The notes beneath the pieces are model-generated. The model did no database searches. It was not told the DNA's origin and saw only the letters and a list, made by a program, of their open reading frames with translations. A stretch of DNA of 64,000 bases from Gamarada debralockiae. Taxonomy: Eukaryota; Ascomycota; Leotiomycetes; Helotiales; Hyphodiscaceae. Made by a program: the position numbers and the translations under genes. Positions 54,961 through 64,000 of this stretch are shown piece by piece; within the stretch, counting starts at the first letter, position 1, and the number at the start of each line of letters is the position of its first letter. The stretch spans positions 62,001 to 126,000 of the forward strand of contig NXFV01002039.1 in the NCBI GenBank assembly GCA_002803225.1. The letters are read 5' to 3'.

Positions 54961-56567
54961 GTATTGACAAGCGAGAAGCCTCGCTTGATGAGCTCGTCAG
55001 CCGCAATCCCCGAGCACCAATCCCTCATCACCCCTTCTTTCGGAGCGTATCTAAAAAAGCCAAGAACATCTCCGTCCTCAGTCCAAATGGCGCTTCCACA
55101 CATTCCATCAGGAAGGGCACTTGCTGAGTCTTGTCCCATGTAGAGCCAGCTTGTAAAGACCCACTGTTGTTCCGGTGAACTATGGTCATCACTAGGGACT
55201 CGTTGGAATGAGGTACTCATAAAGCTCCCCTCTAGACAGCCCGTGTCGGGCGAGTCCAAGAAAACATAGTCCCCAGTTCGGCGATCCTTTATGCTGGCCA
55301 GTTTTTTGAGCTGGATGGACTCTGATATGTTGTCGCTCTGGAATGTAACATTAGAGAACTTTTCCGTGTCTTGTAATTTCACGAGTGCGATGTCCGTATG
55401 CGTCACTTCCATGATGAGTTCGCCGATGTGACGGCCACCCGCAGGTAGTGGGTGGATAACTGTACGTTCGCATTCGTCCGGGAATCCATGGGAAGCGGCG
55501 GTCATGAATTCATTATCGGCTCCATCCTTCACTAGCACTCCGGCTGTCGTTGACAGAAACATGCCAGGCTTGCTTGGCAAGTAGGCCGACGTTACCCTCA
55601 GTCCAGGCTGCAAAGTGTTGTACTCGCTGTCATCGGGGTTTCCTGGCGTTGGGTCTGTGAGACGGCTAGCTCGAGGTATTGAGAGTCTTCCCATCTCATC
55701 ATCATACAAGTACGTGCATGCGATGTTCGCCGCCTTCTGTGGCAGCTTGGCGACATCGATATTGCGGTGCTCCAGTACGATGATAACGTAATTACCCCAG
55801 TACATGACCTCGGTAATCGAAATCCCCAGGTCCTGAAAATGGTTCTTGATGATGTCAAAGAGAGGTTCCCAATCTTCCATGTCCCGACCGTTTCTCTCTT
55901 CAGCAATAGAGCCATTCTTCCAGTTGGCAGGTGTTCCGAAGGGTCTGGGCGTGTACTGCGAGCCAACCTCTGGCGCGAAGTAGGGTGGAAGGCCCGCGAT
56001 TGTTTTTGGCCAAGGCTTTGGCGGCATCTTTTTCTGGAGGAAGTGTAGAAACATACCATCCATCGATAGACCGTAGTTTTCCGGAAATATACTTGCCAGC
56101 ATGTCTCTGTTTTCGGGCTTGTAGAAGGCGTCTGGGTCGACTCGAAGGTCAAATGGCAAAATGATGTGGCGTAGAGGTAGTGACGATTGCTGAGGTTGCG
56201 CCGACGAGCCCTGGAAGGGCGGATTTGAGAGAAGGGATAGTCTTGCATCTAGAAATGTTAATCATTAAATTTATTATTTCTCGATGCAAGGGACTGTTAG
56301 ATGCTTACCAATTCGAACTTGGGTAGCCAAAGCAGGCCATCCGAGAGGATTCGGAAACATCGACCGCCGGACGCTATTCTGCGAAGACTTTACGGCGCCA
56401 GGAGGAGTGACGACGGCGATTCTCTTCGGGGACGACTCTTCGCTCAATGGCGTGATTATGCGCTTTTCGTGAGTCATGGGAGGCGGGCCACCTGGTGTCA
56501 TTGGGGATAGAAGAAACATCTCGGCAGTGGCCGAGTGCTTCGGCATAGGTGTAGCTAGAGACGTCAT
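54939..56567 (-). CDS. Trypsin-fold (PA clan) protease-like protein, Cys at nucleophile position (522 aa)
   Basis: Exons 56567-56309 and 56248-54939 (complement); 60-nt intron from GTAAGC to TTTCTAG. The frame closes over 523 codons. Residues 1-120 are Pro/Ser-rich with little structure. Then comes a region with an acidic helix (MEDWEPLFDIIKNHFQDLGI) and a beta-rich C-terminal half that fits a chymotrypsin-like fold: GVLV...MTAASHGF with His at about 340, HTDIALVKL with Asp at about 372, and DGMCGSAIW with Cys at about 470 where Ser of GDSGGP would stand. The order and spacing His-Asp-Cys fit a PA-clan enzyme; a thiol nucleophile is known from 3C-type proteases and from some fungal proteins. 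No signal peptide, so probably intracellular. Whether it is active is unknown. Confidence 0.68.
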
Positions 56568-57346
56568 GTCGGGGAGGGTCTAGGCAGCTGATTAGAGGCG
56601 CTGAGAGCGATTAACAGGGTCGGTTAGGACGAGGATTTGCGGTTTGTGACGGAGAGATGTTGATTAAAGGAGAATTTGGTCGAAGATTCTTCAGGGCCTT
56701 CCTTATATTCTCGCTAAGCGAGTCTATCGTGTGTGACGCATATCTTAAGCCGAAGCAAGAGCATTCCTGGGACGACTAAAGGGATGAAGATTGGCTCATT
56801 TGAGAATTGTCTGAAAACAGATGGAAAATAGATATTCAATAGTTTCACTATAACCCCTAATCTAGGGATTGATTTCTGATCCTCCCTTTAGGAAAACGCG
56901 GGGCGCACCAATATGCAGCAACTTCTGCATAGATTTTGTGCTACTTCCATTTCATCAGATATCAGGATGAGGGCAAATACGCCTCCGCGAGCACTTCACA
57001 CACCACCTGATTACGCTTTCTAGGACGCTTCCCCTTGTTGGCCGATGAAAGCCCTCCAGATTTCATTCTGCTGAATTTTGAGGGAAATCCTTCACTTGTT
57101 CATATTTTTACATTGACTTGGTTTGCAATGAAAATCTTTTTGCGATTTCAAAATAACAAGAGGAAGCCGTGGTGCAACACGGCTTGACGCGCTTCGCGAA
57201 TCGCACGCGTCGTGGCGTGGCGGCCAACCCCCTCCATACTTTTCTTGGCATCACAGCACTATCACGATATTGGTATCTCGTTTTCAAGTCGCTGCCCAGC
57301 TCAAAGTTGGCAAAGCTGTATCTTGAGCTCAAGCTCTTCGCACAGC
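56568..57346. other. Divergent promoter region
   Basis: Separates the protease-like gene (-) from the nuclease-like gene (+). No gene seen; a G/C-balanced stretch before 57340 is the likely leader. Confidence 0.4.
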
Positions 57347-58695
57347 ATGGCCGAAATGCCAGCGCTGCCCCCTACCCCTCAAATTACCCCGCCAATCGAT
57401 GCGCTGGAACCTCCTTTGACTCAACCTGCTCTACAAGCACCTGCTTTCTCAGAAGGAAACGCCCAAGACGCACATGATGGAAAGGCAACAGGAAACGAGA
57501 TTCTCGATCGCTTTCTTCAGAATCTCGATATTGCACAGGCCCCGTTGGCTGCAGGAATTATTGACAGGAAATTGAATTCGGTGGACAACGTGCATGACTT
57601 ACGATATGCCGTTCCCAAGACCATATTCACTCAGATTGGCAAATCCAATATGCCTCCATTGCTCCAGGACCTTTACGGAAAGCTTCAGGTAGCTCGCAGC
57701 AGTCACATTTTCCCTCGAGAGTCGCAGGTACGTCGCGTTCCTCCTTTCGTTTCATGATGCTGACTAAACTCCTAGGAACAAGTTGGCCCTTACATTCACT
57801 GGGCCGACAAAGGAGACTCCAGATTATTTGGCGAGAGCCAATATAAAGGCATCGGGATCGAATACCCCATAGAGAAGGTGTGCCAAATCGTCGACGCCTC
57901 ACAGGACTGCGAGGTCTCCAACAAGTCTGAAGCTGTGTTGAAACATGAGGTCGTGCTGCGCGTTCTCAGTAAAGCCATAAAGCTGTCTGGTGTGAGAGAC
58001 AGCGTGAAGTTAGAGAGTGTGTACGTTATTCTTCATTTTCTGTTTGATTTTACTTTTCATTGACCTCACATTAGCTCATCCTCTAAAATATCGCCACCAG
58101 GCTTGCTTCAAAGTATCAATGCAGCTGAAATACCAAACAAGGTTGATTATTGTCTCTACTTGAGCCCCGAACAAAAGTTGGAGGGGAGAATCATGTCATT
58201 TCTGGAAGCTTCGGTACCCTTTGGACGAAGTATCAATCAGACCGATGAATCTCGTACTCGCCACTACCTACCATTGATCTCGATCAAAGTCGCCAAGAGC
58301 CTCTCAACCGAAGAATCGTTGGTACCGTTGGCTACATGGGGATCTGCAGGCTTGGAGCGGGCGGCCGAGCTATTCGAAAAGCGAGTCAAAGTGGACAATA
58401 TGATGGCTCAGTTCTTGATATCTGTCAAGGGTCCGAATTGGTATGTCTTGTTCATGCACCTCGAACATCCTCTAGAGGGAGGATATCCGATAAGAGTAAG
58501 TTGTGGACCCCCTATCGCATCATCTTGGACTCCATGCTGAGATCTCGACAGAAGCTTCTCGGTCAGATTCCTCTCGGCTCGACACTTGACGTGAGAGACT
58601 GCTGTGCGGTCATCTCGTCTCTGGTTTGTCTCATCAAGTGGGCGGAAAAGAAGAGTCGTCAATTTCTCGAAGCAAACTTGCCACCAGCTCTATAA
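57347..58695 (+). CDS. PD-(D/E)XK nuclease-like fungal protein (396 aa)
   Basis: Exons 57347-57727, 57776-58020, 58075-58495 and 58552-58695; introns of 48, 54 and 56 nt with consensus ends. The frame closes over 397 codons. The N-terminus is Pro/Ala-rich. From about residue 100 it follows the fungal PD-(D/E)XK-like family (PF20516 type): EVVLRVLSKAIKLS, NKVDYCLYLSPE with the expected Asp, SINQTDESRTRHYLPLISIK where relatives have an E-x-K core, ATWGSAGLERAAELF, and a C-terminal helix CLIKWAEKKSRQFLE. The core here reads PLISIKVAK: the Asp of VDY and a Lys are present but the acidic residue before I-K is replaced by Ser, so catalysis is doubtful. Such genes are abundant and variable in Leotiomycetes. 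Confidence 0.68.
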
Positions 58696-58877
58696 ACGCA
58701 GCTTCGAGAAACATGTCCAGAGACCCACCAGTCACCATGAAGAATGGAACTTGGAAACAGAGTTCCTACTTTGCGAAACCACCCGCATTTTCTATAGAGG
58801 CTCTTGTGGTTACACGTTCAAAGGACTGTACCAACATCTACGCTCTTGCATTCCTACCCTCTCGCACCGCTGATTCG

Positions 58878-59138
58878 TCAGTCAGAAGAGTTTCCCGAAT
58901 TATCCGAGTCTAGATAGGAATAATCGCTCTCATAGTTTTCCTCTTCATCCGAAAGTTCATCATCGCCTTCATACCCAGCAGCGTCATTCGGATCTTCGGT
59001 TTCAGATCCTGAATCCGAGCCACCGTCGTTGCTTTCCGAATCGCTACCACCTCGGAGGTGGACGGGGAACTGAGCGATGGAAAATACAGGGTTTGTAGAA
59101 AGTGTTGAACTGACCCAAGTGGTTACTTGTTCGGCCAT
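58878..59138 (-). CDS. Small acidic Ser/Asp/Glu-rich protein (86 aa)
   Basis: ATG at 59138; MAEQVTTWVSSTLSTNPVFS, then after residue 30 almost only Ser, Asp, Glu, Gly, Asn and Tyr (DSGSETEDPNDAAGYEGDDE). No domain. The frame is clean, but low complexity can keep a chance frame open, so coding is uncertain. It faces the nuclease-like gene. Confidence 0.45.
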   Translation of the reverse strand: MAEQVTTWVSSTLSTNPVFSIAQFPVHLRGGSDSESNDGGSDSGSETEDPNDAAGYEGDDELSDEEENYESDYSYLDSDNSGNSSD

Positions 59139-59958
59139 AACTGTGTATCTGTTTTAGTTGTGGATTTTAGTGTTATTTATTTCAGCAAAGCAGCCTCTTT
59201 CTTGCTTTTCAAGATATCTTTGAGATGATGGGAAAAGTTGTAAGTGTGAAATTGCGCTGCGATTTTATACCTCCTCCAGAAAGGAGTTTGAATCAAGGAA
59301 AGCCATGATTCAATGAATATTCTCTTCGATTAAGAGAGGTGCGATGATTCGAAGCAACATGCAAGCTCCGAGAGGTATCGCAACCTGTGACTTCAATCTC
59401 ATTTCGATGGTTCAGGAGCTCTGCATTACCTTTTTCCCTGTGTTTGCCGTGACGGATAATCACGTGCCAACTTCGACATCTCGCATCAGAGGATGAGGCT
59501 CATTGACATCTACCACAAGTGCCGTGCGCCATGTGGAATAGAAAGTCATGGATTTGCATCGCATCGTCATTGCTCGATGTTGGCTGGGCAGATGGGAAGT
59601 TCAGGTTTTGCCGGGACCGCAGACTTCCCTTTTTGGCAGTCAATTTACCCGGCATTGCTCCTTTCAGATATTCGATTCATCCAAATTCAATTGTGGGGAA
59701 TAAACAAACCTATTTACCCGGCAGAATTTCATACAATATAAAATCGATTTGCCTGAAAGAAATAATAATAAGTGTCGCGAACATTCTGACCAGCTGGCTC
59801 TCATATTTTGACTTGCAGTATACCTATATGGGCGATTGTGTTGGCCCTGGGGGATAAAAGCTGATTGATAAAGGTTCCTTTCGGCACTTCACTTTTCAAA
59901 GCTAAATCCAACCGTACGAGAACATCTTCTTTAATATATCTAGACTTTTCCCACAAAC
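59139..59958. other. Promoter region of the GDSL pseudogene
   Basis: GGGGATAAAAGCTG near 59850 is a TATA-like box about 100 bases before the start codon. Frames in 59490-59860 are not convincing. Confidence 0.35.
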
Positions 59959-61318
59959 ATGGTGTTGACAGCAGTTGTTCTAGAACTTGCCGTAGTTACA
60001 GGTGCAAATGCCGCAACGAACTTCTTTCGTTTGTACGTTTACACCGGCTTCCATTTCCAAAACCATACCTTCCAAGTCCTCCCCAATAATACCCAACAAA
60101 CTTACGTCTCGCATGGCGATTCCTATTCAACGACGAGCACAGACTTCACACCTACATTCCCATTCATTGCCAATCCAATTGGCAACCCGGCATGGCCAGG
60201 CTTCACATCAGACAGTGGCTACAATTGGACCAATCATCTGGCTGGTACCTACAATACGAGTGAGACATTATGTTACAACTCTACCTATGGTGGTACTACA
60301 ACCAATTCAACTCTCGTCCATTCGTACTCTACGAAGGTGCCGGACTTCAGCGCTCAGGTCGACCTCTTCGAACAATATGTTGGTGCTGAACCAGCCATCG
60401 CAGACTGGACGACTACCGACTCAACGTTTGGTGTCTGGCTCGGTGTTAACGATATCGGAAATTCGCACACCAATACTACTGCTTATGGGACCGCGTTGAT
60501 CTCACAGGTTATGACAACGTACAGCAGAGAGCTGCAGACACTGTATGGATACGGTGCGAGAAACTTCATTCTGCTGGATGTTCCGCGTAAGTTGCTTCAG
60601 TCGTCGCTCGAAGTTTGGACCCAAGCTAATCTTGCTCATAACGTCAGCTCTTCAAAGGACTCCTCAGGAGGCGGCGCTCCCAACCAGTACTACTCTCAGA
60701 TGGCTCTGGTCGTTGCTATGGCAACGGTTGTGTACACATATCTCGGGTTCTGGCAACCTTCCACTTTTCCTTCCTTAGAGACGTCAATACATACATGAAT
60801 TTACCATACAATATTGTCTGATTCGACAACTACCGCCAACGAAGCTCCCTCAACATCCATTTTCAACGCCCAACTAGCAAACGTCATCTCCATTTCCAAT
60901 TTGCACACTCTGACACCGTCATCGCCTTAGTCGATACTCAAGCACCCTTCAACACGGCACTCAATAATCCGACCGCGTACGGTGCACCCGACGCAACCTG
61001 CTACAACGCCAACTGTATCAGTTGCTTGTGGTGGAACAACTATCATCCTGGGCAAGTAATCCAGAATTTGGTCGCAGAAGCAGCGGTAACGGCTTGGATT
61101 AGGAGGAATGGGACAGCTTTCTATTTTCCAGCTTCTGGAACGGAGACCAGAACACCGACTACTGCTTCGAGCGTAAGCACGAGCTCGCCGACGGGGTCAA
61201 GTGGTGGCACGTTGCCTAAGTGGAGCCAGTGTGCGGGTATGGGTTGGACTGTAGTGGGGCTTGTGTGTCAGGGACAACCTGCACTTATTTTAATCCTTGG
61301 TACTCGCAGTTCCTGTGA
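59959..61318 (+). pseudogene. GDSL esterase with C-terminal CBM1 (CE16-like), frameshifted
   Basis: ATG at 59959 starts a signal peptide (MVLTAVVLELAVVTGANA). The catalytic blocks of GDSL/SGNH cellulose-associated esterases follow: HGDSYSTT (nucleophile Ser), GVWLGVNDIGNS (Gly/Asn block) and, after damage, [12 protein letters not shown] (catalytic His). A 60-nt intron at about 60590-60650 (GTAAGT to CGTCAG) is visible. After it the coherent text changes frame (GAPNQYYSQMALVV), is lost near 60750-60900, resumes ([20 protein letters not shown]) and shifts again in the CBM1 ([10 protein letters not shown], then [17 protein letters not shown]). The last CBM1 cysteine is Phe. Intact relatives deacetylate plant polysaccharides outside the cell. 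At least three frame changes make it a dead gene. Confidence 0.7.
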
Positions 61319-63340
61319 ACAAGTGTTACAATCGTTGGCCAAAATTAAAGGATTAACGTATTTATGACATCCATTAAGGCTGCTATCCAAAAGCGGTAAT
61401 CGTTCAAGTTCACTGCATAGATTAAACTAGCCCCCAAAGCTGAAGTTACCATTTAGAAATCCGTTGAGTAATGAATGAGAGGTCTCCATCTCGTGACTCC
61501 ATCCGGAGCAACATGGACCTGCCATCTACGATCGCCGCACGATCTGCGTTAACCCAGGTTCTGCCATTTCGTAAGAATTATTCTAAGAACTCCTTCGATG
61601 GTTTTGATGTCAGCGCAAAATTCCGTCCGACAAAACTCGCATTGAATAACTCTCCCTGTCTTGTCTTATGTCGTATACACTGTCTCAGAATATGAGGCAG
61701 CTCACGCCCACCGCCGCTTTGAGTTCTATAGATGCCGGAATCGCGAGTGTTGTATGAGTAGTAAGGACAAACAGTCACGAAACTGCTTTCCAATCTCCGT
61801 ATTTAGGGCTGGAAGGCTTTCTGATTGCCAACTGCGCAAGAATGAGCAGACAATCGGCAACAATTCGCGCCAGAGAAGTTTCTTGCGTAAAATAAACTGA
61901 CTCCCAGCATTCATACGTTGTTGTCGTGTTGAGAGACAGGAGATTCAGAAGTTTTGAGCAATCCAGACCTTGACTCTTCATAGTCATCCGAAATGTAGTG
62001 GTTGCAGATATCCGTTATGGTCAGTAGCCACAGCTATCCAACACGTAAAGTACGTCATGCCACCGTCTCCTGCCCTTCCCTTATGCTTAGCCAATACCGC
62101 ATCAAGTTGTTCAATAATTGCCATTATTCGGCTGCTGTCAAGGGAGAGGGACTGAGGGGAATGCAACGTCTGTGCTCGATACCATAGGGTTGGGGCAGTG
62201 ATGGCCCGTAAAGCTCCGAGTCTGTAAAGTAGGTTAGCCAACGACTCATTTCCTCGACGAGAATGAACCACTCGATGTGCCATAATTGAGAGAGGAGGAC
62301 TCGTCACATCCTTTGTACGTTAACCCATATCCCGTACCGATGGTCTATAAGGGCCGTTCCATCGCACTGGAGAACTTGTTGTAGCTTCGCAGAGCGACCC
62401 CAACACCCAGATACTTTCAATCGGGCTGTCACTTCGCAGTGTTGGTGACTATTTTTCGAGTGAAGCTAAGTCGAATTCAAACACTGCCGCTACAGAGGAC
62501 ACTACAAAAAGACAGAGAGAGTTGTGCGTTTTATTTGAGTGATTGTAGTTGGCATCTGGGTATCGACTCCCTCGCGGCCGTTGATACTCCGTTGCTACCT
62601 TATTTCTGGGGTCGCAACCACCGTATTTGGTAATCCAGCTGCTCATACTATCCCTCGATGCCTCTTCGCACGAATCGTTCGCTCTCTTTTGTTTCCTCTT
62701 TGACAGCTGTGTTGTGAGATCGGCTTTATCGCCGAAAGCTTTCAGGCATCACCCAGGATTGTGCAGACGGGCGGGCTTGTCGAATGGTTTCGAGGAGTGA
62801 CGTTTCGGTCTTTACAGCCTCAACACATTAGCCAACGATTCAGTTACTCGTCGAGATTGAACGACTCCTCCAATGAATGTGCTCTCTTTGAAAAGGGAAG
62901 ACTTACGATGTTCTCGGCGACGACAGCGGCGTTTGAGCTCAACTTGGCTTCACCCGAAGGCTACTAGTCACCAGCACTGCGTAGAAGTGCGAGCTCGTTG
63001 CTGGTGGACCTCTCGAGAGCCGGTCTGTTGGAATGAGTAATCAGGTGACTCTGGTTCTAGGCAGATAGTGCTGCCTGCTGAGTCACATGGTGTCACATGG
63101 TGTCATGTGTCATAGGATCACTTGATCGGTGTGACGTGTTCTATGAGTCATAGGGAGGATTCCTGTCTATAAGTACAGACTACTGTACTTGGTTTGTTCA
63201 TTAGTATCTCCAGTATCTTCATACCTTAATAATCCAACTACATTCTCCTACCCTTTTCGTCTATCACGTGACCATATTGCAAGACGGTCTCTCGAGGGCC
63301 CCGGGGCGTCTAAGGCCTTGCCCCGGGAAGGCCGTAGCTA
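61319..63340. other. Decayed region with a possible hypothetical relic (-)
   Basis: On the minus strand, 62307-61984 and 61987-61775 are adjacent frames one base out of register, both protein-like (SRRGNESLANLLYRLGALRA; then TYECWESVYFTQETSLARIV), and could be one frameshifted gene of unknown family. Two passages, 62230-62275 and 62826-62870, share an AGCCAACGA-T/C-TCA...TCGTCGAG-type motif. The TCACATGGTGTCA repeats near 63080-63120 are short direct repeats. Confidence 0.35.
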
Positions 63341-63646
63341 TTAAGCATAGTTAGCCCCTCTTCTACGTGGTCGCACTGTCGTCACCAACTCCACGTTTTG
63401 TAAGTCCAAAACAGGAGGGTTCATAGGCAGCATGCGGCCATGTTGCACGAGCGTCTCCGTCGCAATCGTTGTGCGCATAAGGAGATCTAACTCCGTCGAG
63501 CCAGGGGAGAAGGGAGGAGGTGGATAGAGTCTCTCACCTATCCAAGTTTTCGGGAAGAAAATCGCTGTGATGTGAAGTGCAGTCAACGGGAGTCCAACCA
63601 AGAAGGCGAGAAGGGTCAATACGAACGTACCGTCGTCTAGCGCCAT
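63341..63646 (-). CDS. Small predicted membrane protein (101 aa)
   Basis: ATG at 63646 (MALDDGTF). One strong hydrophobic segment, VLTLLAFLVGLPLTALHITA, spans about residues 9-28 and is the only membrane helix. The rest is Pro-rich then basic (RPRRRG near the end). No family recognised. It lies 102 bases downstream of the gene at the right edge, on the same strand. The frame also extends upstream without a better start. Confidence 0.5.
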   Translation of the reverse strand: MALDDGTFVLTLLAFLVGLPLTALHITAIFFPKTWIGERLYPPPPFSPGSTELDLLMRTTIATETLVQHGRMLPMNPPVLDLQNVELVTTVRPRRRGANYA

Positions 63647-63748
63647 GATTGTTGTTTGTTGAAAGAAGATGAGCGAGCGAAGAGTCACATATACCAAAAT
63701 ACAAGCGTGAAATTTCCATCTGGATTGAGACTACCCTTTCTCTCTAGG

Positions 63749-64000
63749 TCACTGCCTTTTCCTGAATAGCTCCTTCCTTTCTTCAGGAGTGCTAAGCGAG
63801 TCGAACTCAAAATTCTCGTTTCCTTCGAACGCCTCACAAATCGACTTCCCCAACCCATCTTGCGTCTCCTTCCATAATGGACCCTCAGGTCTGTGGAAAT
63901 TCGGAATTAGAAATCGCACAATAAAGAAGTTTGAGTGTAATACATACCCAGCAACATGTCTCTGCCAGCTTTCATCCAAAGGCGATGTTCCTTCGCCGAG
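63749..64000 (-). CDS. 3' end of a gene running off the right edge
   Basis: Exons 64000-63948 (partial) and 63890-63749 (complement), joined by a 57-nt intron from GTATGT to CCACAG. The text is GTSPLDESWQRHVAG, then PEGPLWKETQDGLGKSICEA and a Glu/Phe/Arg-rich end. It reads as the C-terminal end of a soluble protein; the rest is outside the window. Family unknown. Confidence 0.55.
   Translation of the reverse strand, partial: LGEGTSPLDESWQRHVAGYVLHSNFFIVRFLIPNFHRPEGPLWKETQDGLGKSICEAFEGNENFEFDSLSTPEERKELFRKRQ

Noticed and set aside
55598..56248. Minus-strand 216-codon frame over the protease-like gene
   Set aside because: Out of frame with the exon that carries the His-Asp-Cys motifs; a shadow.

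Overview
The window reads as nuclear DNA of a filamentous ascomycete, and Leotiomycetes-like is my best guess. The evidence is short GT-AG introns of about 50-80 bp with CTAAC/CTGAC-type branch sites, clearly fungal versions of hsp60, cofilin, GET5 and NOP2, HET-domain genes, and long dead reading frames whose stops are almost all TAG or TAA at former Gln or Trp codons, the mark of repeat-induced point mutation (RIP, CpA to TpA). I saw no rRNA, tRNA or CRISPR. Exon boundaries were worked out by eye and checked for reading-frame closure; none is backed by transcripts.

Left part (1-10.6 kb): mostly decayed sequence. It holds a compact three-exon gene for a secreted cysteine-rich peptide with a defensin-like (CS-alpha-beta) cysteine pattern at 1780-2244 (-), a frameshifted secreted-protein relic (3659-4191), a long RIP-damaged relic of the N-terminal part of a DUF6606-type giant protein (6330-8131, -) that runs on in the same frame into an unrecognised block (5402-6260), and the first codons of a Rac-type GTPase gene that stops near a short telomere-like TTAGGG sequence (8878-9125).

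Central part (10.6-37.3 kb): the healthiest stretch. Eight genes encode small nuclear-type proteins with one Myb/SANT-like helical domain and basic or acidic low-complexity tails (10649, 12238, 14506, 16569, 20751 on +; 32012 and 34344 on -; 36480 on +). In six of them a phase-0 intron lies directly before the conserved V/I-D-W/Y/F motif, which argues for one duplicated family. Inside the cluster sits a housekeeping core: hsp60 (24375-26327), cofilin with an apparent 11-nt microexon (27056-28033), GET5 (28645-29331, -) and NOP2 (29575-31575), the last two divergent from a 243-bp spacer.

Right part (37.3-64 kb): an accessory, recognition-rich region. It has a damaged BTB gene, a RIP-killed HET-NACHT-WD40 (HET-E-like NLR) relic of 4.5 kb, an intact HET-domain gene, a RIP-killed pogo/Tigger-type DNA transposon with recognisable inverted repeats and TA flanks, an AT-rich repeat region, an intact two-exon BTB gene and a BTB relic, a PA-clan (trypsin-fold) protease-like gene with Cys at the nucleophile position followed by a 3' fragment of a paralogue carrying a 22-bp minisatellite, a PD-(D/E)XK-nuclease-like gene, a small acidic protein, a frameshifted GDSL esterase with a C-terminal CBM1, a small membrane protein, and a gene running off the right edge.
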